DNA of 64,000 bases from Pontiellaceae bacterium B12227. Its GTDB lineage: Bacteria > Verrucomicrobiota > Kiritimatiellia > Kiritimatiellales > Pontiellaceae. This document shows, one piece after another, positions 8,785 to 17,969 of this stretch; the first letter of the stretch is position 1; every line of letters begins with the position of its first letter. The notes beneath the pieces are model-generated. The model was not told the origin of the DNA, made no database searches, and was given only the letters and a program-made list of their open reading frames with translations. The position numbers were made by a program, and so were the translations under genes. Where the stretch lies: assembly GCA_029432775.1 (NCBI GenBank), contig JAROAZ010000005.1:124001-188000 (forward strand), given 5' to 3'.

Positions 8785-11001
8785 ATGAGCGTTTACAGTC
8801 GGTTTAAGTTGGTGCTAATTCCGGTTGGATTGGCTGTTGGTGTTTGGGCTGCGCCCCAACCCAACATTGTTCATATTCTGGTGGATGATTTGGGGTGGCA
8901 GGACATCGTTTGCTTTGATGTGGACGGTGAAACCTGGCTGGAGACGCCCAATCTCGATCGCTTGGCGAAGCGCGGTCGAAAATTCATGCAGGCCTATTCA
9001 CCGGCCCCGACCTGCGCGCCGTCGCGGGCGGCCTATATTTCAGGCCAGTATCCGGTGCATACCGGGATTTATCATGTCTACGGCGGTAAGCTGCCGCGTG
9101 CCTGGTATGAGGGGCATGCGAAGATCACAAGCCATATCAACCCGTTCTATCCATACCGCCTGCCGTTGACCGAAAATACGATTGCCAAAGAACTACAAAA
9201 GGCAGGTTATTTTACGGGCCATGTTGGAAAATGGCATCTTGGCGGCCGAAGCAACGGCTATCCTTTTCCGGTGAATTACGGATTCGATTTCGGCTATATG
9301 TCCGATCCGGATAGCAGTACGCTTTATTACAATGACCCGGATATCTGGGGTTCGAAAAAGGATGGAGCGAAGGTGTTTAACGGCTTGGCCGCTACCATGA
9401 AGCCTGATCGTTTGTCGGACTTCGCAACGGATAGTCCCAACGATCCGTATCGGCTCGATGACGATGGGCGGCCTTTTGATAAGCCGCTCGATACCGCATT
9501 GGGCTTTATCAAAAAGCACAAAGACAAACCCTTCTTTCTCAACTATTGCACCTACTATGTGCACGGCCCCATTCAAGCCCGTAACCGGGAGCGGTTTGAG
9601 TATTACTGCAAAAAGATGGGGATGGCGGTGCCGACCGATCCGGGGCCGGTTAACGACAAGTCGCCGGGCGCACCGAATCCGTACTATGCCACCATGATTG
9701 ATACGCTTGACTGGATGGTCGGCCAGGTGATCAAGGTGTTGGAAACCACTGGCGATCCTCGCAATCCAGGGCACAAGCTGATTGAGAATACGTATATCAT
9801 GATCAGTTCCGATAACGGTGGCCTGTTGGGCTATGGCGATACGGTAACGTGCAATGCACCGTTGCGCGGCGGCAAACAACATTTGCACGAAGGTGGAATT
9901 CGGATTCCATTCATCGTCAGCGGCCCATCGGTTCCGGAAGATTCAACCTGCGATACTCCAATCTCATTGATCGATCTATATCCAACGATGCTCGCCATGG
10001 CGGGGCAACCTCCATCGAAAAACCCGAAGCTCGATGGAGTGAATATATTTCCGTTGATGACGGGTCAGAGCTCTCAGGCGATTGCCCCCGATGGATCGGT
10101 GCGCGACGCGCTGTATTTTTACTTCCCGAATTATCACACTGCGGGGAGTGCCATTCGGAAAGGCAATTGGAAGGCCGTGCGAAATCTTGCCCCGGGTGTA
10201 AACTCCAATCCAGAAGTTGAGTTGTTTCGGCTCTACAATGACGATGGAAGTGTCGCCGATCTTGGTGAGGCAAATAACCTGGCCGCCGAAATGCCCGAAC
10301 TCAGCAATCGACTGCTTGCCGAACTGGACGAATTCATGACCGCAGCCAAAATCACAAAGCCCTATAAGGACCCAAAGGGTGTCACTCCTGCCCCTGGACA
10401 GGACAAGGTCCCGTCTGTTCTGGCTCGGGCGGCTAAGGGATCGCGGATTTGGGTCGATGTCGAAACGGGGGCCGAAAAATCCCCGATTGTTGATGCCAAA
10501 TTGCTCTATACCGTAAATGGCAGCTATCTTGAGCAGACCAAAGGCCGGCGTGAAATGTGGTTCGAAGCATCGGCAACGATTGATGGATGTCGTATTGAAG
10601 GTGTTGTGCCACCGGGAACAACCCATGCTGCATTTTGTATGGTCGATAAAGAAGGGTTCCTCATCATGTCCGAGGAGCTGCCTTCGAACCAAAAAGTATC
10701 CATGGGCAAGGCGGATACAACCTATTTAGTTGATGGCTATGCCTTCCGTCCTGGACTATTTGCGTTGATCGAGCTGGGTGAACAGGCTGTTGCTGAATTG
10801 AAACATTCGGGCAAATCAAACCCCGCCCTTCAAAACGAAATAAAACGGGCGAAGGCGGTTTATGCAAAGGGCAAAGCTTCTGATATGGAGTACTGCGATA
10901 CGATCCGTGCACTTCGCGGGTCAATTCGTGATTTAAAAGGGACCGTTTCGCAGGCGGATAATTATCACCTCAACCTTTTCCGCCAAGGCGGGGCGTTTTA
11001 A
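8785..11001 (+). CDS. Secreted sulfatase, S1 family (copy A)
   Basis: 738 aa from the ATG at 8785, 7 nt after the previous stop, with AGGTGG just before it and signal peptide MSVYSRF...GVWA; an in-frame ATG at 8764 would overlap the upstream gene by 14 nt and is the alternative. The sulfatase signature is CAPSR with Cys77, the residue converted to formylglycine. The N-terminal NIVHILVDDLGWQD (metal-binding Asp pair), HVGKWHLGG and SSDNGG are all S1 hallmarks. About 230 residues beyond the usual sulfatase core end in LNLFRQGGAF. Copy B at 14410 has the same architecture. It needs a formylglycine-generating or anaerobic maturase, not encoded here. Desulfation of a fucose-rich polysaccharide is inferred from the neighbouring fucosidases. 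Confidence 0.92.
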   Translation: MSVYSRFKLVLIPVGLAVGVWAAPQPNIVHILVDDLGWQDIVCFDVDGETWLETPNLDRLAKRGRKFMQAYSPAPTCAPSRAAYISGQYPVHTGIYHVYGGKLPRAWYEGHAKITSHINPFYPYRLPLTENTIAKELQKAGYFTGHVGKWHLGGRSNGYPFPVNYGFDFGYMSDPDSSTLYYNDPDIWGSKKDGAKVFNGLAATMKPDRLSDFATDSPNDPYRLDDDGRPFDKPLDTALGFIKKHKDKPFFLNYCTYYVHGPIQARNRERFEYYCKKMGMAVPTDPGPVNDKSPGAPNPYYATMIDTLDWMVGQVIKVLETTGDPRNPGHKLIENTYIMISSDNGGLLGYGDTVTCNAPLRGGKQHLHEGGIRIPFIVSGPSVPEDSTCDTPISLIDLYPTMLAMAGQPPSKNPKLDGVNIFPLMTGQSSQAIAPDGSVRDALYFYFPNYHTAGSAIRKGNWKAVRNLAPGVNSNPEVELFRLYNDDGSVADLGEANNLAAEMPELSNRLLAELDEFMTAAKITKPYKDPKGVTPAPGQDKVPSVLARAAKGSRIWVDVETGAEKSPIVDAKLLYTVNGSYLEQTKGRREMWFEASATIDGCRIEGVVPPGTTHAAFCMVDKEGFLIMSEELPSNQKVSMGKADTTYLVDGYAFRPGLFALIELGEQAVAELKHSGKSNPALQNEIKRAKAVYAKGKASDMEYCDTIRALRGSIRDLKGTVSQADNYHLNLFRQGGAF

Positions 11002-11037
11002 AGAAACAGGGTTTAGAAACAGACAAGGACTGAGAGC

Positions 11038-12978
11038 ATGAGAAAAGTTAATAGAATTCGAACCGTCCTTATAGTTGCCATCACGGCAACGTCATTCGTT
11101 TATGGACAAGGGCACCATCGACCCAAGATGGCGGGAGACCTTCGGAACCTGCCTGAACGGGAAGAAGAGTTTATGGACTGGGGCTTAGGGCTCTTTGTTC
11201 ACTGGGCACATGATTCCCAACTAGGATCCGTGATCAGTCACCATATGGACATGGCTTCGGATAAGCATCTGGATCGGGTGATCAATGAACTGCCTAAAAC
11301 CTTTGACCCGAAGAATTATAATCCGGACGAATGGATGGAACTCGCGAAGCTGGCCGGGGTTAAATATATGGTGCTTACGACCAAGCATCACAGCGGCTTC
11401 TGCCTCTGGGATTCTGCGACGACCGACTTTGATATTGCGAACACGCCTTACAAGAAAGACATCGTGAAGCAGTATGTCGATGCCTGCCGACGTCATGGCA
11501 TCAAGGTGGGGTTCTACTATTCGCCGGAAGACTTTGCCTGGAACTATCGGGAAGGCTATCCGGCGCGCGGCGGCAGAATGCCGAGTGAAAAACGGGAAGA
11601 ATTATACGAATTCACTAAAGTTCAAATCAAGGAGCTGTTGACGAACTATGGTCCCATCGACGCGCTGTTTCTCGACGGGGGGCACAAGGCCATTCTAGCG
11701 GAATACTGCCACGAAGTGGACCCGAACGTACTTGTGACGCGTGGTGAAATGGTGACGCCGGAGCAACGCCTGCCCAAAGATCCCATTCCCGGGCCGTGGG
11801 AGACCTGCTTCACGCTCGGTAACCAATGGCAGTACAAGCCGACGAACGATAATTATAAGTCCGGCACCACGCTGATCAATATGCTCGTGGAAACGCGCGC
11901 GAAAGGCGGTAACCTTCTTATTAATGTGGGGCCCAAGCCTGATGGTGTGATTCCAATCGAACAGGAGGAGCGCTTTCGTGAACTGGCTCTTTGGATGTTC
12001 ATAAATGATGAAGCGATTCATAATATTCGTCCGTGCAAGGCGGCGGGCTCGAAAGATGCGTATTACACTCGGTCGAAGGATGGCAAATACACCTACGCCA
12101 TTATTACGAAGTTCACGGAAGCAGATCCCGACCCGAACAATCGAATCTGGGGGCGCTCTTCCCGCAAAGAGTTTGTGCTTCCAGAGCTCATCGCCAATGC
12201 AGACACGAAGGTTACGGTGCTTGGACAGGATCATCGTCAGGAGCGATATTCGGACCGGATTAACCTGAAGATCGGCTTTGAGAACACCGCAGAAGGTCTG
12301 CTGATGGATGTGCCTCGCCATCAACGCCTGTACAACTGGCGCAACTGGCCCAATGCGGTCGTGCTGCGTTTTGAAAATGTAGACTTCATTAAGGCGGAGG
12401 GAACAGACGAGGTGGCTGCCACATCGAAGGAAGTCGCCGCGCAATCAGGGATCATCTGGTCCAGTAAGTCCGCCAAGGTAAAAGACGGGGTTTTGTCGTC
12501 CGGTCTGTTTGATGCCAGCGGAACGTTTGTCTATGCGGAAAACACGGGTGGCCCGAAGTTAAAGTTTGATGGCATTACCTTTCAGGAAGGAACTTCCCCG
12601 GCGACGACCGTACTCGGCGTAGACGGGCCAGCGTATACCAGTTATGCGGGAGGGAAACAGCTTAGCAGTTCGGGCATGTATCCTTCTCCGGCGGAAGCGA
12701 TCCCCGAATTGAGAGGACTTAACATCGGGAGCCGCTATCGTGTGCAGGCCCTGTTCTTTGATGAACGATCCAACCAAAACGGACAACATATATTTGTTGA
12801 AGGAATAGATATGGGGCGCTTTGGTAACGGCCCCGGCGGCAATGGTCTGTTGGTGATCGGCACATTTGTTGCGACTGCGGAAACACAGGCTTTCAAACTG
12901 CAGCGCACCAGTAAAGACGGCAAGACGTTGTATAATCAAGTGCAGTTGAATGCCTTGGCCGTGCATCTGGTTCCGTAG
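11038..12978 (+). CDS. Alpha-L-fucosidase, GH29, with extra C-terminal domain
   Basis: 646 aa with a signal peptide (to about FVYG). The GH29 barrel shows WGLGLFVHW, KYMVLTTKHHSGFCLWDS and GIKVGFYYSPEDF, and the likely nucleophile Asp213 is in LFLDGG. GGNLLINVGPKPDG closes the catalytic part and is a strong family mark. Residues about 475-646 form an additional beta-rich domain of unknown family, absent from the 443-aa paralogue at 16629. It starts 36 nt after the sulfatase stop, so the two are probably co-transcribed. The expected role is removal of terminal alpha-L-fucose outside the cytoplasm, alternating with desulfation. Confidence 0.93.
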   Translation: MRKVNRIRTVLIVAITATSFVYGQGHHRPKMAGDLRNLPEREEEFMDWGLGLFVHWAHDSQLGSVISHHMDMASDKHLDRVINELPKTFDPKNYNPDEWMELAKLAGVKYMVLTTKHHSGFCLWDSATTDFDIANTPYKKDIVKQYVDACRRHGIKVGFYYSPEDFAWNYREGYPARGGRMPSEKREELYEFTKVQIKELLTNYGPIDALFLDGGHKAILAEYCHEVDPNVLVTRGEMVTPEQRLPKDPIPGPWETCFTLGNQWQYKPTNDNYKSGTTLINMLVETRAKGGNLLINVGPKPDGVIPIEQEERFRELALWMFINDEAIHNIRPCKAAGSKDAYYTRSKDGKYTYAIITKFTEADPDPNNRIWGRSSRKEFVLPELIANADTKVTVLGQDHRQERYSDRINLKIGFENTAEGLLMDVPRHQRLYNWRNWPNAVVLRFENVDFIKAEGTDEVAATSKEVAAQSGIIWSSKSAKVKDGVLSSGLFDASGTFVYAENTGGPKLKFDGITFQEGTSPATTVLGVDGPAYTSYAGGKQLSSSGMYPSPAEAIPELRGLNIGSRYRVQALFFDERSNQNGQHIFVEGIDMGRFGNGPGGNGLLVIGTFVATAETQAFKLQRTSKDGKTLYNQVQLNALAVHLVP

Positions 12979-13013
12979 CGGGACATTTCGTTGATTTAAT
13001 GACAGGGATGTAT

Positions 13014-14129
13014 ATGAACAAATTGCTCGCACTGATCATTGCGCTGCCGCTTGCGGCGGTATGTGCTCCAAGGTATAACGTGCCTTTCAGCTGGGACACA
13101 GTTCCTGTTTATGCCCACCTTGCAAATGCGGTGGAGGACTTTACGCCGGAGCAGCATGATTTTCTGGCGGAAAACTTCGACCTGATCACCATTGAGAAAG
13201 GACATGCCAAACGAAAGTACGGGAATGCGGAACAAGGGTTTGCTATTGCCGTTAAGGAAATCAAGAAACGCAACCCCAAGGCAAAGGTGTTGTTCTATTG
13301 GAATTCCTGCATAAAGATTGGTGGCTATAAACATAATGAAAAATTTCCGGAGGGAGGGGATCTGGTTAACCGGGATGGTGAACTGATGACGATCTTCAAT
13401 AGTAGTTTTATCGACCTGTCTCAAAGGGATGTGCAGAAGTGGTGGGCGGATACGGCCAACTTTGCGGTTCGGAAGTGCGGGGCTGATGGCATCTTTGTTG
13501 ATGCAATCGGAAAATACAGCCGGGAGAGCCGTATTAATCAGGTCGGTGAAAAGAAAGGTCGAGCCCTGAATAAGGGCATGCTTTCCATGGTTATGGATAC
13601 GCGCAGTAAAATTGGCTCTTCGAAGATTTTAATTCAAAACGGTGTTTCTATTGATCGGGATAATATTGGCTACAAGATGCTGAAAGTCACCGATGGTGCC
13701 ATGAAAGAGCATTTTGTGAGTGGAAACCACGTGGATAAAGAAAAGGTGGCGGAAGCCATCGAGACGCTGCAGAAAGCGGGGCGCGCAGGTAAGATGCTGG
13801 TGATTAAAACGTGGCCGGGATTTGACTGGCGCGACAAAGAAGCAATGGACAAGCCGCGCGAAGAGCGAATTAAAATAGCGCGTGAAGCCATTACATTTCC
13901 GCTGGCCTGCTTCTTAATCGTGGCCGAGCCCTATTCCTATTTTTGTTATACGTGGAGTTATCAGGGCAACGATACGGGGACCTTCGTTGAATACCCTGAG
14001 CTTAAAAAGCCGCTCGGTCCTCCAAAGGGGCCCGCACAACGCAAGGGATGGAAATATAAACGTGAATTCGCCCGCGCCTCGGTATTTGTTGATCTCGAAA
14101 CCGGCGAAGCAAAAATCGATTGGAAATAA
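13014..14129 (+). CDS. Putative secreted TIM-barrel glycoside hydrolase (GHL-type)
   Basis: 371 aa from the ATG at 13014, chosen because AGGG lies 6 nt upstream and the product begins with a compact signal peptide (MNKLLALIIALPLAAVCA); ATGs at 12999 and 13008 are alternatives. The segments VPVYAHLANAVEDFTPEQ, LITIEKGHAK, NPKAKVLFYWNS and GADGIFVDAIGKY resemble the hypothetical glycosyl hydrolase families that share a TIM barrel with alpha-amylase-like enzymes (GHL15-like). Conserved acidic residues sit in IEKGH and FVDAIG. I cannot name a substrate. It is last in the operon, behind GH29, and is followed by a remnant region and no clear terminator. Confidence 0.6.
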   Translation: MNKLLALIIALPLAAVCAPRYNVPFSWDTVPVYAHLANAVEDFTPEQHDFLAENFDLITIEKGHAKRKYGNAEQGFAIAVKEIKKRNPKAKVLFYWNSCIKIGGYKHNEKFPEGGDLVNRDGELMTIFNSSFIDLSQRDVQKWWADTANFAVRKCGADGIFVDAIGKYSRESRINQVGEKKGRALNKGMLSMVMDTRSKIGSSKILIQNGVSIDRDNIGYKMLKVTDGAMKEHFVSGNHVDKEKVAEAIETLQKAGRAGKMLVIKTWPGFDWRDKEAMDKPREERIKIAREAITFPLACFLIVAEPYSYFCYTWSYQGNDTGTFVEYPELKKPLGPPKGPAQRKGWKYKREFARASVFVDLETGEAKIDWK

Positions 14130-14182
14130 AGATGATGACCTTGTTGGCGGCGATGACGGTGTTGAATGCGCAGAACCGTTGA

Positions 14183-14315
14183 AAGATTCTGGAAGAAGTT
14201 GAAGGCACAACCAACCTGGTTGATAGCGTGAGGACGAATGCGGCGTCGTTCTGGCAACCGATGGACTCGGCAATGCGGTCGCAACGGAACCGGTTTCTTC
14301 TGACTCCTGTCTCTA
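14183..14315 (+). pseudogene. Remnant of a secreted-protein C-terminal module
   Basis: Read in one frame after a stop, the sequence gives EEVEGTTNLVDSVRTNA and then RNRFLLTPVSI. The first part aligns with the esterase C-terminus ending at 5207 (YDVESTTNLVDGVWTNGA), including TTNLVD and V-x-TN. No start codon, signal peptide or upstream body is present. It is probably what is left of a deleted gene of that type. Confidence 0.5.
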
Positions 14316-14335
14316 TATCCCCCAAACGCAGGATA
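14316..14335. promoter_or_regulatory. Putative operator dyad (site 3 of 4)
   Basis: TATCCCCCAAACGCAGGATA has perfect TATCC/GGATA ends and is followed by GGCG. It lies 75 bp before the sulfatase start at 14410. Confidence 0.6.
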
Positions 14336-14409
14336 GGCGCGTAATCGGAATCCCGTACACTGTATGATGCGATTTGTTAAGGCGGGGATCCGAAGATAGG
14401 AAAGGGATT

Positions 14410-16608
14410 ATGAAAAAGTATCAAGCGGGCGTCTGGATGTTGATTTTGGCAACGGGGATTCAGGCTGCACCTAAGCCGAATATTGTCCACATTCTGACCG
14501 ATGACTTTGGGTGGCAGGATCCCGTCTGTATGGATGTGGATGGCGATACCCCGTATGAAACGCCGAATCTGGATCGACTGGCAAAGAACGGACGTAAGTT
14601 TATGCAGGCCTATTCGCCGTCGCCGACCTGTGCGCCGTCGCGCGCGGCCTATATGTCGGGGCAGTATCCCGCGCACACCGGCATTTATCACGTGATGGGT
14701 GGCAAGCTGCCGCGCGCCTATTCCCCCAACTTCTCCCATATCAATCCGTTCTACCGTTACCGGCTGCCCTTGACGGAGATGACGATTCCGAAAGAGCTGA
14801 AGAAAGCGGGCTACACCACCGGGCACGTTGGCAAATGGCATCTGGGCGGACGCAGCAACGGCTACCCCTTCCCGGGAAACTATGGTTTTGATATCGGCTA
14901 TGTGGACGATCTCGGCAAAGGCGGAACGTATTATCCCGATACCGATATCTGGGGCGATCGCGAGACAACCAAAGATCCGCACAACGGTTTGGCGAAATCC
15001 CAGAAGCCCGACCGGCTGCACGGGTGGGCGACGAACGATCCGGACGACCTGTTCCGGCTGGATGAAGACGGGCGCCCATTCGACAAGACGCTCGATGTGG
15101 CGCTGAAATGGCTGGAGAAGCATCACGACGAGCCGTTCTTTCTGAACTATTGCACCTATTATGTGCACGGCCCGATCCAGACACGCAACCGCGAGCGGTT
15201 TGAGCATTACCTTAAAAAGATGGGCTACGATTTCCCGACTGATCCGGGAATCATCAATAAGGGTCGCGGCGGAAAAACCGATCCATACTATGCAACGATG
15301 GTGGATACGCTCGACTGGATGATCGGCAAAGTGATCACCTACCTGGAAGAGACCGACGATCCGCGCAATCCCGGCCATAAGCTGATCGACAACACATTCA
15401 TTATCGTCAGTTCAGATAATGGAGGTTTAGTGCGGAGGTCTGGCGGAACCGTTACCGATAATTTCCCGCTTCGGGAAGGCAAGCAGGATATTCATGAAGG
15501 GGGAGTCCGTATCCCGTTTATCGTTCGTGGGCCCAATGTTCCCAGGAACTCGGTCTGTGAAACGCCGATCTCGCTGATCGACCTCTATCCAACCTTTGTG
15601 GATCTCGCCGGGCTGCCGCCATCGGACAACGAGAAGCTGGATGGATGCAACATCCGTCCGTTGTTTGAGGGAGAGGATTCCATTGCCCGGTTTGCGGACG
15701 GAACGCCGCGCGAAAGCATCTTTTTTTATTTTCCTATCGAACTGTCATCATCATCCGCCATGCGCAAAGGGCCGTGGAAGATCTACCGCAATCTTGCACC
15801 TGGTAACAACAAGGATCCATTGGTGGCGCTATACCGGCTCTACAACGAAGACGGCTCCATGGCCGATGTTGGTGAAAAGGAAAACCTGGTGGAGAAGATG
15901 CCGGAGCTGACCAACCGGCTGCTGGCCGAACTCGATGCATTTCTGGGTGAGGCAGGCGTGTCGCATCCCTACTTGAACCCGGGAATTGAAAGCCATCCCG
16001 GGCAGGATCGGGTTCCTGCCGTGACGGCCCGTGGTGACGAGGGCGACCGGATCTGGGTCGAGGTCGAGACCGGCAAGGATAAATCCAAAATCGTAGAGGC
16101 CAAGCTGCTCTATACGGTGAACGGCGGAAAGTTCGAGGCATCGCGCGGTCGCCGCGAAATGTGGTTCGAGGAGCCGGCAACCATTAAGGGCGGGCGCATC
16201 GAGAGCACGGTTCCTCCGGGTACCTCCCATGCCGCCTTTTGCATGAGGGACAGCGAAGGTTTCCTTGTGATGTCAGAAGAGCTGCCGAGCTATCGAGAAA
16301 TGTCATCGAGCAACTCGGATTCTTCCTATGCAAAGCACACCTATCCCTTCCGTCCAGGGCTCTTTGCCCTGATCAAGCTGGGTGATGAGGCCAGAAAGGT
16401 TATGCTTGAGCGTGACGGCAATTCCGATAAAGCACTCCGCTCGGCTCTGGTGAAAGCCAAGAAACTGTACGACGCCGGCGAGGGGTCGGATGACGACTAC
16501 TACAACACCATTCGCGACCTCCGTAACTCAATCCGCGACCTGAAGGGCGTTGTTCCGCAGGCCGATAATTATTATCTCAACCTGTTCCGTCAGGGCGGGG
16601 CATTTTAA
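14410..16608 (+). CDS. Secreted sulfatase, S1 family (copy B)
   Basis: 732 aa from the ATG at 14410, preceded by AGGAAAGGG and beginning with a signal peptide (MKKYQAGVWMLILATGIQA). The signature is CAPSR with Cys74; NIVHILTDDFGWQD, HVGKWHLGGRSNGYPFP and SSDNGG are also present. It is collinear with copy A to the last residues (NLFRQGGAF), including the long C-terminal extension, so the two arose by duplication; differences are scattered, which suggests an old rather than recent event. It leads an operon with GH29 (20 nt), GH28-like (9 nt) and a third sulfatase (34 nt), behind its own TATCC-type operator. Position-specific desulfation of the same glycan is inferred. Confidence 0.92.
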   Translation: MKKYQAGVWMLILATGIQAAPKPNIVHILTDDFGWQDPVCMDVDGDTPYETPNLDRLAKNGRKFMQAYSPSPTCAPSRAAYMSGQYPAHTGIYHVMGGKLPRAYSPNFSHINPFYRYRLPLTEMTIPKELKKAGYTTGHVGKWHLGGRSNGYPFPGNYGFDIGYVDDLGKGGTYYPDTDIWGDRETTKDPHNGLAKSQKPDRLHGWATNDPDDLFRLDEDGRPFDKTLDVALKWLEKHHDEPFFLNYCTYYVHGPIQTRNRERFEHYLKKMGYDFPTDPGIINKGRGGKTDPYYATMVDTLDWMIGKVITYLEETDDPRNPGHKLIDNTFIIVSSDNGGLVRRSGGTVTDNFPLREGKQDIHEGGVRIPFIVRGPNVPRNSVCETPISLIDLYPTFVDLAGLPPSDNEKLDGCNIRPLFEGEDSIARFADGTPRESIFFYFPIELSSSSAMRKGPWKIYRNLAPGNNKDPLVALYRLYNEDGSMADVGEKENLVEKMPELTNRLLAELDAFLGEAGVSHPYLNPGIESHPGQDRVPAVTARGDEGDRIWVEVETGKDKSKIVEAKLLYTVNGGKFEASRGRREMWFEEPATIKGGRIESTVPPGTSHAAFCMRDSEGFLVMSEELPSYREMSSSNSDSSYAKHTYPFRPGLFALIKLGDEARKVMLERDGNSDKALRSALVKAKKLYDAGEGSDDDYYNTIRDLRNSIRDLKGVVPQADNYYLNLFRQGGAF

Positions 16609-16628
16609 TGCTGTTAGGAGACTGAAAA

Positions 16629-17960
16629 ATGAAAAGAAACGTAACTTCCATATTTATGATGAGCCTTTGTCTGGTGTCGTTGGTTTTGGAATCCAACGCG
16701 TTGAAGGTGAACAGCCGGGGGCCGCTGCTGAACGACCCCGCACGCGAACAGGAATTCATGGACTGGGGCCTGGGCATGTTTGTCCACTGGTCGCACGATT
16801 CTCAGCTGGGCTCGGTGATCAGCCATTCGATGGTGGGGGCATCGGACAAATATCTAGACCGCTTCGTCAACGAGCTTCCAAAAACCTTCAACCCGAAAAA
16901 GTATGATCCCGATGAATGGATGGAGATCGCCAAGCTGGCAGGCGTGAAATACATGGTGCTGACCACGAAGCATCATAGCGGCTTTTGCATGTGGGACACC
17001 AAGACTACTGAGTTCAATATCATGAACACGCCCTATGGGAAGGACATCGTGAAGGACTACGTCGATGCCTGCCGCCGGCATGGAATCAAGGTGGGTTTCT
17101 ATTTCTCGCCGGAGGATTTTTATTTCCAGCGCAAGCATGGGTTTGAAGTCCGGCGCGTCGGACGTACGGCAGAGGAAAAGGCCATTATTGGGGACTATAA
17201 TCGCAGGCAGCTGGATGAACTGTTCGGGAACTATGGCGAGATCGACGTCATCTTTTTCGATGGAGGAGAAAAGGAAGAGCTGACGCAATATATCCATAAG
17301 AAGCAACCGAAGTGCCTCGTAACCCGGGGCGAAATGGAAACGCCGGAGCAGCGGTTGCCGAAGGAGCCGATGCCGGGGCCGTGGGAATCGTGCTTTACGC
17401 TAGGCAACCAGTGGCAGTTTAAGCCCACGAATGATGACTACAAGACCGGCGGGCAGCTGATCAATATGCTGATCGAAACGCGCGCCAAGGGCGGTAACCT
17501 GCTGATCAACGTGGGGCCAGAGCCTTCGGGCATCATTCCGTTTGAGCAGGAGCGCCGCTTCCGCGAACTGGCTTTATGGATGTTTATTAACGACGAGGCG
17601 ATCCACGGTGTACGTCCCTGCAAGGTGGTGGGCGAAGGTAAAAACTGGTATGCGCAGTCCAAGGACGGGAAGTCGGTTTATGTTTTCCTGGCCGAATTCT
17701 CGGATAAGAAAAAACTGAAGCATGGCGAGCGCAAAGAGGTGCTGCTCAAAGAGCTGAAGGCCACGCCCAAAACCGCCATATCCGTATTAGGCCATAACGG
17801 CAAAGTGCTGGAATATAAAAAGACCGCGGATCCGAAACCGACCTTCAAGCAGACTTCCAAAGGATTGGAAATCTCCATCATGCGGGCTCAACGGATCTAT
17901 AACAACAAGGCCTGGCCGAATACGGTGGTGGTTAAACTCGATAACGTAGAATTCAAATAG
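16629..17960 (+). CDS. Alpha-L-fucosidase, GH29 (short paralogue)
   Basis: 443 aa with an N-terminal hydrophobic signal segment (to about SNA) and AGGAG 9 nt before the ATG. It is closely related to the GH29 at 11038 across the barrel: WGLGMFVHW, TKHHSGFCMWD, VGFYFSPEDF, Asp211 in IFFDGG, and GGNLLINVGPEPSG. It stops after the catalytic part and a short beta domain, lacking the extra C-terminal domain of the other copy. With the preceding sulfatase it repeats the sulfatase-GH29 pair of the upstream operon. It probably acts on alpha-L-fucosyl ends exposed by the neighbouring sulfatases. Confidence 0.93.
   Translation: MKRNVTSIFMMSLCLVSLVLESNALKVNSRGPLLNDPAREQEFMDWGLGMFVHWSHDSQLGSVISHSMVGASDKYLDRFVNELPKTFNPKKYDPDEWMEIAKLAGVKYMVLTTKHHSGFCMWDTKTTEFNIMNTPYGKDIVKDYVDACRRHGIKVGFYFSPEDFYFQRKHGFEVRRVGRTAEEKAIIGDYNRRQLDELFGNYGEIDVIFFDGGEKEELTQYIHKKQPKCLVTRGEMETPEQRLPKEPMPGPWESCFTLGNQWQFKPTNDDYKTGGQLINMLIETRAKGGNLLINVGPEPSGIIPFEQERRFRELALWMFINDEAIHGVRPCKVVGEGKNWYAQSKDGKSVYVFLAEFSDKKKLKHGERKEVLLKELKATPKTAISVLGHNGKVLEYKKTADPKPTFKQTSKGLEISIMRAQRIYNNKAWPNTVVVKLDNVEFK
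17855..17870. repeat. TTCCA...TGGAA palindrome, 6-nt spacer variant
   Basis: TTCCAAAGGATTGGAA has perfect 6-bp arms (TTCCAA/TTGGAA) around AGGA. It is one base longer than the standard element and lies near the 3' end of the GH29 gene. Confidence 0.5.
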
Positions 17961-17969
17961 GGTGGATAT

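Larger units (their letters stand above)
14130..14409. other. Intergenic region with gene remnant and operator
   Basis: The region holds a decayed fragment of a C-terminal module (14183-14315), then the third TATCC-type dyad (14316-14335), then the leader of the sulfatase operon with AGGAAAGGG before the ATG at 14410. No terminator is evident after the upstream operon. Confidence 0.6.
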
